A stretch of 64,000 nt of DNA from Neobacillus sp. PS3-40 (lineage in GTDB: Bacteria > Bacillota > Bacilli > Bacillales > Cytobacillaceae). Where the stretch lies: contig NZ_CP133266.1 in NCBI RefSeq assembly GCF_030915485.1, forward strand, positions 4,282,001 through 4,346,000. Reading direction: 5' to 3'. Shown here in pieces: positions 8,794 through 17,127 of the stretch. The notes under the pieces were generated by a model. The model ran no database searches and had not been told where the DNA came from. It worked only from the letters and a program-made list of their open reading frames with translations. The stretch's first letter is position 1. Each line of letters opens with the position of its first letter. Made by a program: the position numbers and the translations under genes.

Positions 8794-9333
8794 TTGACTA
8801 CATATATTGCTTTGTTACGAGGAATTAATGTTGGCGGACACAACAAAATTAAAATGGCCGAATTGAAACAACTATTCGAAACCTTGGGTGTTAAAAATGT
8901 TCAAACCTATATTCAAAGTGGTAATGTCCTATTTGAATCAGAAGAAGAAGCAGATACTTTATGCCACCGAATTGAGACCGAGATTCAGAAGGTTTTCGGT
9001 TTTTCAATCACTGTTGTGATAAGAACCGCATTAGAATTAGAACAGATTATTAAGAATTGTCCCTATCCAACTGATAACCTTGCAGAAGGGCAGAGCCTTC
9101 ATTTAGCTTTTTTAGCAAAATTGCCTTCACAGGAACGAATCGATCATTTGCTTACCTTTAAAAGTGAAATGGATGAGTGCCAATTGGTAGGAAAACAGGT
9201 TTATTTATTTTTACGCCAAAGCATTCTCACTTCAAAACTAGCTGTCCAACTTCAAAAGTTAGGTGTTCAGGTAACTGTTCGTAACTGGAAAACAACAAAC
9301 AAGTTAGCTACTTTGTCAAAATCAATGAAATGA
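8794..9333 (+). CDS. DUF1697 family protein
   Basis: 179 residues with the family's N-terminal signature YIALLRGINVGGHNKIKM, followed by LKQLFETLGVKNVQTYIQSGNVLF and the basic C-terminal VRNWKTTNKL. The family is widespread, cytoplasmic and uncharacterised. Start is TTG 8794, eight residues before the signature ends, with a strong GGGAGGTG at 8781-8788. It lies 29 bases after the GyrI-like gene and is probably co-transcribed with it. Confidence 0.85.
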   Translation: MTTYIALLRGINVGGHNKIKMAELKQLFETLGVKNVQTYIQSGNVLFESEEEADTLCHRIETEIQKVFGFSITVVIRTALELEQIIKNCPYPTDNLAEGQSLHLAFLAKLPSQERIDHLLTFKSEMDECQLVGKQVYLFLRQSILTSKLAVQLQKLGVQVTVRNWKTTNKLATLSKSMK

Positions 9334-9339
9334 AAAGGA

Positions 9340-9384
9340 GGGACAACAAATCAGTGGGGAAAGCCACGATTAATTGTCCCTTTC
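9340..9384. terminator. Terminator between convergent genes
   Basis: GGGACAA (9340-9346) pairs with TTGTCCC (9374-9380), followed by TTTCATTT. It lies between the DUF1697 gene and the convergent EamA gene and probably serves mainly the plus strand. Confidence 0.55.
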
Positions 9385-9386
9385 AT

Positions 9387-10313
9387 TTAGTCCCCATGAA
9401 CGATTGCTTTTTCATGTATAGCCTTGACCTGAATCTTTTTTTCTTTTGAACCGAAAAAGGAAAATAAATAGCAACCTGTTATTACGATAATGCTGCCTAG
9501 TAATTCAGTCCATGTCATTTGTTCATTTAAAATGAAAAACGCTAGAATTGCAGTGAAGATTGGATTGAAATTCAAGAATATCCCCGAATTTGTTGCCCCT
9601 ATTTTTTGAACTCCCATATTCCATAAAAGCATGCATACAACAGTTGAAATGACTCCAGTATAGAGAATAGCACTAATAAAAGAGGTATTCACATTGATAA
9701 TATGAAAATGGGTAAGATTAAAGGGCATAACAGTCAATACACCGAAAACACCTGAATAGAATGTTGCCATCAATGGAGATACTTTTTTCATTGCCCATTT
9801 TCCGCAAACAGAATATATCCCCCAGACGATGACGGCTGCAATCATCCAAAGATCACCGCTATTAAAATGTAGGGAAATAAGCTGATTGAGTTCACCCTTT
9901 GAGAGGACAACGAGAACCCCAAATAATGAAATCATCATTGAAAAAATTTGCGGAAGCTTTATTTTTTCATGGAGTAATAGTGCTGATGAAACAGCAATCG
10001 AAATGGGGTTTAATGTTGAAATTAATCCTACGTTTGTGGCAGAAGTACGTGCCAATGCTAAAAATTGAAACATATTGAATAATACTACACCCATAAATCC
10101 CATTAGAAATAACGGTAAAATCGAATCCTTAGGAATACGCAGGCTTTTTTCTTTTTTCAATACCAATGGTAAGAGTAATACGATTGCAATTAACCAACGT
10201 AAAATGGTTAATGTCATTGGGGAAGCATGCTCCACCAGAAATTTACTAAAGACAAAATTTCCTCCCCAAAGAAAACTAGTTAATAACAAAATCAATACGT
10301 AAAAAATTGGCAT
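9387..10313 (-). CDS. EamA/DMT-family transporter
   Basis: Ten-helix drug/metabolite transporter with two EamA repeats. The first begins LLLTSFLWGGNFVFSKFLVE near residue 10 and the second around DLWMIAAVIVWGIYSVCGKWAM near 165; each ends in the small-residue helices typical of exporters of amino acids or metabolites. I start at ATG 10313 because AAAGGGG lies nine bases upstream; a longer frame to 10337 would contain that site. It is divergent from an Lrp/AsnC regulator at 10531, an arrangement commonly seen where the regulator controls the exporter in response to an amino acid. Confidence 0.85.
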   Translation of the reverse strand: MPIFYVLILLLTSFLWGGNFVFSKFLVEHASPMTLTILRWLIAIVLLLPLVLKKEKSLRIPKDSILPLFLMGFMGVVLFNMFQFLALARTSATNVGLISTLNPISIAVSSALLLHEKIKLPQIFSMMISLFGVLVVLSKGELNQLISLHFNSGDLWMIAAVIVWGIYSVCGKWAMKKVSPLMATFYSGVFGVLTVMPFNLTHFHIINVNTSFISAILYTGVISTVVCMLLWNMGVQKIGATNSGIFLNFNPIFTAILAFFILNEQMTWTELLGSIIVITGCYLFSFFGSKEKKIQVKAIHEKAIVHGD

Positions 10314-10530
10314 CAAAATGGCCCCTTTAAAAATCAAATCATTACTATATTTTTATGTTAATAATTTTAACAGAATCTATATTAATATTGTGTATTATTT
10401 CGTATAATAAATTAAGAAAAGAATAATGAAAAGCAAAAAGAATATTGGCAGAATATTATTCTGTTTGTCAATTGATAAATAAATGGATAATGAAGAAATG
10501 AATGTTTGCACATGAAAGGTGCTGATTTTT

Positions 10531-10989
10531 TTGCTAGATGCTACTGATTTTTTGATTCTGAATAGTTTGCAAAAAGAATCACAGATAAGCAATGCTGATC
10601 TTGCCCGACACGTCAATTTATCTCCACCTGCAACACATGCCCGAGTAAAAAGGATGGAAAAGGAAGGATATATTGATCAGCAGGTTGCTATTTTAAACCA
10701 TAGAAAACTTGGTTTTGATTTACTCTGCTTTATATTTGTGAGTACAAATATTCATCAGAAAGAACAACTTGAAAATTTAGAGGGTGCAATGAAAACTATG
10801 CCAGAAGTGCTTGAATGTCACTGCTTGACTGGAGAGTATGATTATCTATTGAAAGTAGCAAATCGAAATCGTGAGGAGTTGGAACGATTTATTAGAAAAC
10901 TAAATTTGCTGTCCGGAGTAAATCGGATTCAGACGAGTTTATCGTTACGAGAAATTAAGTTTTCAACCGCATTGCCGATTCTGGAGTGA
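10531..10989 (+). CDS. Lrp/AsnC-family transcriptional regulator
   Basis: 152 residues. The N-terminal winged HTH reads LDATDFLILNSLQKESQISNADLARHV...SPPATHARVKRMEKEGYI (residues 2-55), and the RAM effector-binding domain follows (about 70-145, including FVSTN and CHCLTGEYDYLLKV). The start is TTG 10531, nine bases after GAAAGGTG; an in-frame GTG at 10519 lies within that site. It probably controls the divergent EamA exporter and itself; the ligand is likely an amino acid. A further GyrI-like gene follows 50 bases downstream. Confidence 0.88.
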   Translation: MLDATDFLILNSLQKESQISNADLARHVNLSPPATHARVKRMEKEGYIDQQVAILNHRKLGFDLLCFIFVSTNIHQKEQLENLEGAMKTMPEVLECHCLTGEYDYLLKVANRNREELERFIRKLNLLSGVNRIQTSLSLREIKFSTALPILE

Positions 10990-11039
10990 TAAAATAAATA
11001 AATAGTAATAAGATGGTATAAAGGGAGGGATATTGTTGT

Positions 11040-11510
11040 ATGTTGTACGTTCAAGTCATTGAAAAGAAAGAAATGAAGGTTGTTGGAATCCCATGGAACG
11101 GCTCCTATTCACAAATTAACAAGATTCCAGGTTTGTTTGCAGAATTACAAATGCGGTTGGATGAAGTCTTAGATCAAACTGATGAACCGGTTATGATTGC
11201 CCCTTTCCATAGCAGGGAAACAGAATTGACCTATTATGTTACGACACCAGTCGAGAAAATAACCTTTGTTCCCGACGGTATGGTAGGGTTTACGATTCCA
11301 GCGAAAAATTATGTTTATGCAACACACAATGGAACTCCGGGGGAAATTGATCATACATATTCCAAAATATATTCTTGGATGAAAGAGTACGGATATGAAA
11401 AAGACCACCATGCATTAAGCTTAGAAGTGTATGATAAAGACTTCAAGAGGTTGAATTCATCAAAAAAACAGCTATCATTTGATATTTACATACCGATCAA
11501 GAAGGGTTAA
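11040..11510 (+). CDS. GyrI-like effector-binding protein
   Basis: 156 residues with the same free-standing effector-binding fold as the protein at 8291, though with only distant similarity. It has an N-terminal VQVIEKKEMKVVGIPWNGSY strand, a central AELQMRLDEVLDQ helix, TELTYYVTTPVE, the FTIPAKNYVYATHNG strand, and a C-terminal ALSLEVYD...FDIYIPIKK with the expected Glu. No DNA-binding domain. ATG 11040 follows GGGAGGGA at 11023-11030. Possibly in one transcript with the Lrp-type regulator; ligand unknown. Confidence 0.78.
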   Translation: MLYVQVIEKKEMKVVGIPWNGSYSQINKIPGLFAELQMRLDEVLDQTDEPVMIAPFHSRETELTYYVTTPVEKITFVPDGMVGFTIPAKNYVYATHNGTPGEIDHTYSKIYSWMKEYGYEKDHHALSLEVYDKDFKRLNSSKKQLSFDIYIPIKKG

Positions 11511-11613
11511 AGTATATATATTCACAAATGTCAAAGCTGTTTTTGAAAAAGTGGACAATTAAATTTCCTTTTTCGAAAAGTTTAAGTATAATTATATTCA
11601 TATAGTTGAATAA

Positions 11614-11751
11614 TTCCTTCGGGGTTGGGTGAAATTCCCTACCGGCGGTGATGAAGCAATGGCTTCTAAGTCCGTGACCCGGTTAACATTGTTAAGCGGT
11701 GGATCTGGTGAAATTCCAGGGCCGACAGTTAAAGTCTGGATGAGAGAAGGA
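11614..11751 (+). ncRNA. FMN riboswitch (RFN element)
   Basis: The conserved RFN core is complete: CTTCGGGG, GGGTGAAATTCCC, ACCGGCGGTGATGAAG, AGTCCGTGACC, GGATCTGGTGAAATTCC, GGGCCGACAGT and AGTCTGGATGAGAGAAGGA at the 3' strand. It is followed by an intrinsic terminator at 11822-11855. It should repress the ribE-ribB-ribH transcript when FMN is plentiful. A TATAAT at about 11586-11591 is a possible promoter -10 element. Confidence 0.96.
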
Positions 11752-11821
11752 GAAAACTGGATCAGAAAAGGGAGACGCATGTCCTCATTTTTTAATCTTG
11801 CCTTTCTTATTGTCTTGTAAC

Positions 11822-11855
11822 GGACCCGAAGTGTTTTTCCTTCTGGGTCCTTTTT
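11822..11855 (+). terminator. Riboswitch-controlled terminator of the rib operon
   Basis: GGACCCGAAG (11822-11831) pairs with CTTCTGGGTCC (11840-11850), then TTTTTAT. It is the expression platform of the FMN riboswitch. Confidence 0.85.
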
Positions 11856-12068
11856 ATATTGTTGAAAAGGGGCGGAGCATCGCAAAAATAAATCTGAAAA
11901 TCTAATTTGAGCGTGGGATAACTTTTTCCATAACAATATATGTGAAGCAGTGCTCACACTGCCTGATTATGTTGGATCGTTCATTTACCGATACATCATG
12001 GTGGGTGGCGTTTAAGCCCCAAATACGTTTTCTATGAATTTCATATAATAGAAGGAAGAGGTTAAAAT

Positions 12069-12728
12069 ATGTTTACCGGAATTGTTGAGGAAATTGGCTC
12101 CATCTCAAATATCCAAAAGACCGGGGAATCGTATGTCCTATCCATTGAAGCAAAAAAAGTTCTTGAGGATGTTCAGCTTGGTGATAGCATCGCTGTCAAT
12201 GGCGTATGTCTAACCGTAACTTCTTTTTCAGGTAAATTTTTTAAGGTGGATGTAATGCCTGAAACTGTTAAATCCTCGAGTTTACGGACGCTTAAACGCG
12301 GTTCTCACGTCAACCTTGAACGGGCGATGGCTGCAGGTGGAAGATTTGGTGGACATTTTGTCTCAGGCCATATCGATGGAACAGGTGTGATTAAGAGCAA
12401 AAAACCATTTGAAAATGCAGTTTATTATGAAATTGAACCTGACAAAGAATGGCTGAATTATATTATTTTAAAAGGCTCTATTTGTGTCGATGGGACAAGC
12501 TTAACCGTGTTTGAAGTGACTGAGAATAGTTTTACAATTTCCTTAATCCCCCATACGATGTCTGAAACGATTTTAGGTGGTAAAGATTCAGGAGACGTTG
12601 TGAATTTGGAATGCGATATGATTGGCAAATATGTTGGGCATTTCTTAAATGGATCGGCAAATGGATCGAACAAAAAAGGAAAAGGTAGTCTTACTGCATC
12701 GTTTCTAGAAGAAAATGGATTCAAGTGA
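12069..12728 (+). CDS. ribE: Riboflavin synthase, alpha subunit
   Basis: Converts two molecules of 6,7-dimethyl-8-ribityllumazine to riboflavin plus the pyrimidinedione. 219 residues, normal length, starting with the diagnostic [10 protein letters not shown]. The two lumazine-binding barrels each carry their motif: [13 protein letters not shown] with [15 protein letters not shown] in the first half, and [15 protein letters not shown] with GKYVGHFL in the second. The ATG follows GAAGGAAGAGG. First gene behind the FMN riboswitch. The usual upstream ribD is absent; the 200 bases between terminator and ribE show no ribD homology in translation. Confidence 0.95.
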   Translation: MFTGIVEEIGSISNIQKTGESYVLSIEAKKVLEDVQLGDSIAVNGVCLTVTSFSGKFFKVDVMPETVKSSSLRTLKRGSHVNLERAMAAGGRFGGHFVSGHIDGTGVIKSKKPFENAVYYEIEPDKEWLNYIILKGSICVDGTSLTVFEVTENSFTISLIPHTMSETILGGKDSGDVVNLECDMIGKYVGHFLNGSANGSNKKGKGSLTASFLEENGFK

Positions 12729-12741
12729 GGAGAGTTGTCTA

Positions 12742-13362
12742 GTGTTTAATTCGATTGAAGAAGCTGTTAATGAGCTAAAACAAGGAAAAATGATTATTGT
12801 TTGTGATGATGAGGATAGGGAAAATGAAGGTGACTTAATTGCATTAGCGGAAAAAGCAACACCAGAGGTTGTTAATTTCATGGTGACACATGCAAGAGGA
12901 CTAATGTGTGTACCTATCGAAGAAGAATTAGCACATAAACTTAATTTGGAAGCAATGGTTTCAAACAATACAGATACAAATAAAACAGCTTTTACAGTTA
13001 GCATCGATCATAAATTTTCAACAACCGGAATCTCTGCTTTTGAGCGCTCTGCAACAGTATTAAGTATGATGGACTCGGATGCAAAAGCCGATGATTTTAA
13101 ACGTCCTGGTCATGTTTTTCCACTCATTGCTAAAAATGGTGGTGTACGAGAACGTTCAGGTCATACAGAAGCAGCTGTTGATTTAGCAAAACTAGCAGGT
13201 TCTAAACCAGCTGGTGTAATTTGTGAAATTTTGAACGAAGACGGAACAATGGCACGAGTTCCAGAACTGAGGAAAATTGCTGATCGCTTTCAATTAAAAA
13301 TGATTACGATAAAAGATTTAATACACTATTTAAATCAAATACACGAGAAAACACACAAATAA
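12742..13362 (+). CDS. ribB: 3,4-dihydroxy-2-butanone 4-phosphate synthase (RibB domain only)
   Basis: Makes the four-carbon precursor of lumazine from ribulose 5-phosphate. The catalytic motifs are present: [12 protein letters not shown] near the N-terminus (acidic metal ligands), [10 protein letters not shown], and [16 protein letters not shown]. About 206 residues, so it is a stand-alone RibB. In most Bacillus the protein is a RibBA fusion of about 400 residues with a C-terminal GTP cyclohydrolase II domain; here the frame ends shortly after [10 protein letters not shown] and ribH follows 18 bases later. I choose GTG 12742, nine bases after GAGGAGAG, over an in-frame ATG at 12715 inside ribE. 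Confidence 0.93.
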   Translation: MFNSIEEAVNELKQGKMIIVCDDEDRENEGDLIALAEKATPEVVNFMVTHARGLMCVPIEEELAHKLNLEAMVSNNTDTNKTAFTVSIDHKFSTTGISAFERSATVLSMMDSDAKADDFKRPGHVFPLIAKNGGVRERSGHTEAAVDLAKLAGSKPAGVICEILNEDGTMARVPELRKIADRFQLKMITIKDLIHYLNQIHEKTHK

Positions 13363-13380
13363 ATTGGTGGAGGAATTATA

Positions 13381-13851
13381 ATGGGACACACTTTTGAAGG
13401 AAATTTAGTTGGGACAGGTCTGAAAATTGGTATCGTTGTAGGACGTTTTAATGAGTTTATTACAAGTAAATTATTATCCGGTGCACAGGATGCTTTAAAG
13501 AGACATGGAGTAAATGAAGCAGATGTTGATATAGCTTGGGTTCCAGGTGCATTTGAAATTCCATTGATTGCCCAAAAAATGGCAAATAGTAAAAAATATG
13601 ATGCAGTTATCACATTGGGAACCGTTATTCGTGGTGCAACTCCACACTTTGATTATGTTTGCAATGAAGCAGCAAAAGGAGTTTCAGCAACAGCATTAAA
13701 TAGTGGTGTTCCAGTAGTTTTTGGTGTTCTAACAACAGATTCAATCGAACAGGCAATTGAAAGAGCAGGAACAAAAGCTGGAAATAAAGGTTGGGACTCA
13801 GCGAGCTCAGCAATTGAAATGGCTAATTTATGTAAGAGTATCGAGCAATAG
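13381..13851 (+). CDS. ribH: 6,7-dimethyl-8-ribityllumazine synthase
   Basis: Condenses dihydroxybutanone phosphate with the ribityl-aminopyrimidine to lumazine. 156 residues with the family signatures [26 protein letters not shown], and [15 protein letters not shown], which carries the catalytic His of the lumazine synthase active site. It normally assembles into a 60-mer capsid around riboflavin synthase. The ATG follows GGTGGAGGAATT. Last gene of the rib operon. Confidence 0.96.
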   Translation: MGHTFEGNLVGTGLKIGIVVGRFNEFITSKLLSGAQDALKRHGVNEADVDIAWVPGAFEIPLIAQKMANSKKYDAVITLGTVIRGATPHFDYVCNEAAKGVSATALNSGVPVVFGVLTTDSIEQAIERAGTKAGNKGWDSASSAIEMANLCKSIEQ

Positions 13852-14036
13852 GAAATAGAAATTCCAGTTGGGACTAACCTTCTTGTAGAATCATAACAAA
13901 TCAGAAATTCAGCAAAATTTTTCTGATTTGCGTGGTCTCTTTGTGGGGAGGTAGTCCTTTTCTTTTTCAATAAAACTATATACAAATCGATCTATTAACT
14001 TATATAATTATCATGACATAAAAAATCAAGCCAATA

Positions 14037-14262
14037 AAAACAGGTGCTAAAATCGTTTGGTTTTAGCTTAAAAGGGAAGTTTGGTTAAAAACCAACGCGG
14101 TCCCGCCACTGTAAATGGGAGCAACCTATAAGATGTCACTGTCTATAATAGATGGGAAGGCATAGGAAGCGATGACCATGAGCCAGGAAACCTGCCTGTT
14201 ATTTTGCACCAGTAACCTACGCGGATAGGAGGGTGTTGAGATCAATACGGGCAGTTTAACGT
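14037..14262 (+). ncRNA. Cobalamin (B12) riboswitch
   Basis: The conserved elements are in order: AAAGGGAAGTTTGG, CGGTCCCGCCACTGTAA, and the B12 box AGCCAGGAAACCTGCC, followed by CCTACGCGGATAGGAGGG. An intrinsic terminator follows at 14287-14311. The 3' AGGAGGGT (about 14227) is complementary to CTCCTCCT (14283-14290), so an antiterminator that competes with the terminator is visible. It controls the transcobalamin-like and ECF genes downstream. Confidence 0.95.
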
Positions 14263-14286
14263 ATTCTTCTTAACCTACATAACTCC

Positions 14287-14311
14287 TCCTCCTTTATAGG
14301 GGGATTTTTTT
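14287..14311 (+). terminator. Terminator of the B12 riboswitch
   Basis: TCCTCC (14287-14292) pairs with GGGGGA (14299-14304) across the loop TTTATA, followed by seven T. The 5' arm can instead pair with AGGAGG inside the aptamer's 3' region. Confidence 0.8.
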
Positions 14312-14348
14312 ATGCAAAAAAAATTAGCTATAGGGGGAAAAGAAAAAG

Positions 14349-16091
14349 ATGGTAAGACGTAATGCAAAAATACTCTTGGTATTCCTGTTTGTTTTTGGGC
14401 TAGTCTTAAGTGGGTTTCAGAGGCAAGTTTCAGCTGCAGAGCAAGTGGCAAAAGGAACAATTACTGTTGAAGGAAATACGGGTACACTTGTACCAGCAAC
14501 GGCAGTTACCTATGAGCAAGGTGAAACGGCTTTCGATGTATTAGTAAATGCGGTTGGTGAAAATAATGTCCATTATTCAAACGAATCCTATGGAAAAATG
14601 ATTACAGGAATCAATGGATTAGAAGTTCAAGGAACGTTTTTTTGGGGTTTCTACATCAATGGGATTTCTGCTCCAATTGGAGCAGATTCTTATAAGGTTC
14701 ATGATGGTGATCAAGTAAGTTTCCGCTATATTGATTGGACGAAAACACCTGAAAATACTGCTTCTGTTAAGGTTGTTGGAAATAATAATAAGGTCCTAAT
14801 TACTCCTTCACCAATTGAAATTATCGGTCATCCGACAGCCTTTCAATTTTTACAAGTTGCAATTGGTGCAGAAAATGTAGGTTATAGCGATTCACAATAC
14901 GGAAAAATGATCAATACGATTAAGGGCCTTGCCGCAGAAGGGTCCAATTACTGGGCATTCTACGTTAATGGGAAAATGGCAAGTGTTGGAGCAGACAGCT
15001 ATCCACTTCAGCCTGGTGATCAAATCAGCTTCCAGTATGAGTCTTGGCAAGCCCCAACGAATGGGGACCCAAACGCCGGAACGGCAGAACCGGCCAAAAC
15101 CGGAACTGCTACGAAAGAGATGATCCAAAAGGCACTCAATGGAACAAGTCAATATGTCCTGAAAAATCAAGTTACGGATTGGGAAGCCATTGCTTTAAAA
15201 CAAGCAGGAAAAAGTATTCCATTAACATATTTAGAAAACGTAAAGAAGCTAGTGAAAGAGAAGAACGGTCATTTTTCTAAAATCACCGATACGGAACGAC
15301 ATGTATTAGGGATTGTTGCAGCAGGTGCTGATCCAACAACGATTGAAGGTTTTAACCTAGTAAAGTCCATTTATAATGGCAATGTTACAAAGCAAGGATT
15401 AAATGGTGTGGCATATGCGCTAATTGCTCTAGATAGTGCAAACTTTCAGGTACCAAATTCAGCTATATGGACGAGACAGAAATTAGAAAACCAACTATTG
15501 GAGAAGCAAAATAAAGATGGTGGCTGGACATGGGATGGAAGTACAACAAGTGATCCTGATACTACAGCAATGGTCTTAACTGCTTTGGCTCCCTATAAAA
15601 ATAAGGTAAATGTGAAAACCAAGGTTAACTCAGCGGTACAATTTTTATCTAAAAAGTTCCTTGATGGTAAAATCGATAACAGTTCAACAGCTGCTCAAGT
15701 AGTTATTGCCCTCTCAGCATTAAACATAGATGCAAATGGAGTGTTATTCACAAAAGAAAATAGCAGTCTAATGAACTTCTTGTTATCTTTCCAGAATACA
15801 GATGGCGGTTTTGATTGGCAGGGTGGGGATAAAAGTGATATTTTCTCAACTGAACAAGGTGTTCAGGCACTTGCGGCTTACAAGCTTAAATTGGAAGGGA
15901 AAGGCTCACTGTATCATTTACCTTTACTTGCCAAACAGCAACAACAAGTGGTGAAGAAACCGGCAAGTCAGCAGGGCCATCCATTGCCAAACACCGCAAC
16001 GAATTCTCTAAATCTACTTACAATAGGTATGTTGCTTGTTCTAATTGGGTTCATTTTCTATGCCATGCAAAAGAAAAGGTATCTTAAGTAA
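14349..16091 (+). CDS. LPNTA-anchored transcobalamin-like surface protein (two DUF4430 domains plus alpha/alpha barrel)
   Basis: Secreted wall protein predicted to bind cobalamin. Residues 1-33 are a signal peptide ending in VSAAEQ. Two similar beta domains follow, about 45-140 and 150-240, each with the DUF4430 (transcobalamin C-terminal-like) pattern: TAFDVLVNA, YSNESYGKMITGI.GL, FWGFYINGISAPIGADSY and GDQVSFRY. Residues about 255-530 resemble the alpha6/alpha6 barrel of intrinsic factor and prenyltransferase-like folds, with GGWTWDGSTTSDPDTTAMVLTAL and GGFDWQGGDKSDIFSTEQGVQAL. The C-terminus has LPNTA at 546-550, a membrane helix and a basic tail. LPNTA is a motif used by class D sortases of bacilli. 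The domain order is the reverse of human intrinsic factor. B12 binding is inferred from fold and riboswitch. Confidence 0.8.
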   Translation: MVRRNAKILLVFLFVFGLVLSGFQRQVSAAEQVAKGTITVEGNTGTLVPATAVTYEQGETAFDVLVNAVGENNVHYSNESYGKMITGINGLEVQGTFFWGFYINGISAPIGADSYKVHDGDQVSFRYIDWTKTPENTASVKVVGNNNKVLITPSPIEIIGHPTAFQFLQVAIGAENVGYSDSQYGKMINTIKGLAAEGSNYWAFYVNGKMASVGADSYPLQPGDQISFQYESWQAPTNGDPNAGTAEPAKTGTATKEMIQKALNGTSQYVLKNQVTDWEAIALKQAGKSIPLTYLENVKKLVKEKNGHFSKITDTERHVLGIVAAGADPTTIEGFNLVKSIYNGNVTKQGLNGVAYALIALDSANFQVPNSAIWTRQKLENQLLEKQNKDGGWTWDGSTTSDPDTTAMVLTALAPYKNKVNVKTKVNSAVQFLSKKFLDGKIDNSSTAAQVVIALSALNIDANGVLFTKENSSLMNFLLSFQNTDGGFDWQGGDKSDIFSTEQGVQALAAYKLKLEGKGSLYHLPLLAKQQQQVVKKPASQQGHPLPNTATNSLNLLTIGMLLVLIGFIFYAMQKKRYLK

Positions 16092-16116
16092 GACTAATCG
16101 TCAGCATTTAGACTTT

Positions 16117-16292
16117 CGCTGATAAACAGTACATTATCGCCGATAAAATGAATTTTTCGCTGATATATTGTCATTATCGTCGATAAAATGAATCTTCCGC
16201 TGATATATTGTATTTTTTCGCTGATAAAATAAATTTTCTACTTATAAATTGAAATCTTACACAGATAAAATAGAATTTCTGATAATATATTG
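16117..16292 (+). repeat. Tandem 20-21 bp AT-rich repeats
   Basis: Eight to nine units of 20 or 21 bases, starting at about 16117, 16138, 16158, 16178, 16198, 16219, 16239, 16260 and 16280. The consensus begins CGCTGATAAAATGAAT, alternating with CGCTGATATATTGTAT. Units decay towards the 3' end. They fill the gap between the LPNTA protein and the DUF4430 lipoprotein. Confidence 0.75.
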
Positions 16293-16396
16293 TTTTTTGG
16301 AACGAATTACTTTTTGTAAATTATTCAATATTGCTGAAATTTGCTTTAAAATTAGAAAAAAATAGCGTCCAATAACAATAGATGGAGGATATTATA

Positions 16397-17110
16397 ATGA
16401 AGCAACTAGTTAAAATGATTACCCTCCTGTTTGTTCTTTCATTAACATTCAGCTTAATGGGCTGCAATGCTACTCCTAATACATCTAAAGAACAATCAAA
16501 AAGTGTAAAAACAACAGAAACAACTAAAATAAAGAGTGAGATAGCTACTAAACCAGAAGGTTCTAAAGTAACCACTAATAAGCAAAAAGGTAGCAACGAG
16601 AATGTTTCAACCAAAGTAAGTCCAAAGCCACAAAATACGACTGCAACTGAGAAGCCAACCACAAATGTAGTGGTTAAAAACCAAACAACGCCTGCCTCCA
16701 AACAAACAGAGGCGGTTGTTCAAAAGAAAACAGCAACAGCTGCAACAAGTTCTACCCCAAAAACAAGTACAACATCAAAAGGTAGCCAGGTTCCGTTACC
16801 AACTGTCACGTTATCGATAACTGGTCCAAAGGATCATCGGGCGATCCTCGCTACATCAAGAGTAAACATTAAGGATGGCAACACCATCCTAGAAGTTCTT
16901 TTGAAGGCTACTCAAAAGAATGGAATCGATGTGGATTTTGACGGTAGTGGCTCAACTGCCTATGTTAACGGTATCGATAATTTCTACGAGTTTGATTATG
17001 GTCCCAAGAGTGGTTGGCTATTCAAACTAAATGGAATAAGCCTTACAAAAAGTATTGGTATAGTAAAAATAAAAGCGGGTGACCGGATTGAATGCTATTA
17101 TACGGAATAA
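16397..17110 (+). CDS. DUF4430 lipoprotein, probable cobalamin-binding partner of the ECF transporter
   Basis: 237 residues. The signal peptide ends in a lipobox (SLMGC, Cys at about 23), so it is anchored to the outer face of the membrane. Residues about 25-140 are a low-complexity Thr/Lys/Ser/Pro linker. Residues about 145-237 form one DUF4430 domain: ILEVLLKATQKNGIDVDF, YVNGIDNFYEFDYGPKSGWLFKLNG and GDRIECYY. I start at ATG 16397, eight bases after GGAGG; an in-frame ATG at 16382 overlaps that site. Its position between the wall protein and the ECF genes suggests it hands cobalamin to the transporter; this is inference. Confidence 0.78.
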   Translation: MKQLVKMITLLFVLSLTFSLMGCNATPNTSKEQSKSVKTTETTKIKSEIATKPEGSKVTTNKQKGSNENVSTKVSPKPQNTTATEKPTTNVVVKNQTTPASKQTEAVVQKKTATAATSSTPKTSTTSKGSQVPLPTVTLSITGPKDHRAILATSRVNIKDGNTILEVLLKATQKNGIDVDFDGSGSTAYVNGIDNFYEFDYGPKSGWLFKLNGISLTKSIGIVKIKAGDRIECYYTE

Positions 17111-17127
17111 TGTTTGGAGAAAAACCA

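Noticed and set aside
11860-12068. Remnant of ribD between the FMN terminator and ribE
   Set aside because: Translated the region in the plus frames and found none of the deaminase motifs (HAE, PCxxxGxTPPC).
16117-16292. Plasmid-type replication iterons
   Set aside because: Spacing resembles iterons, but the array lies inside a transport operon with no replication gene in the window.
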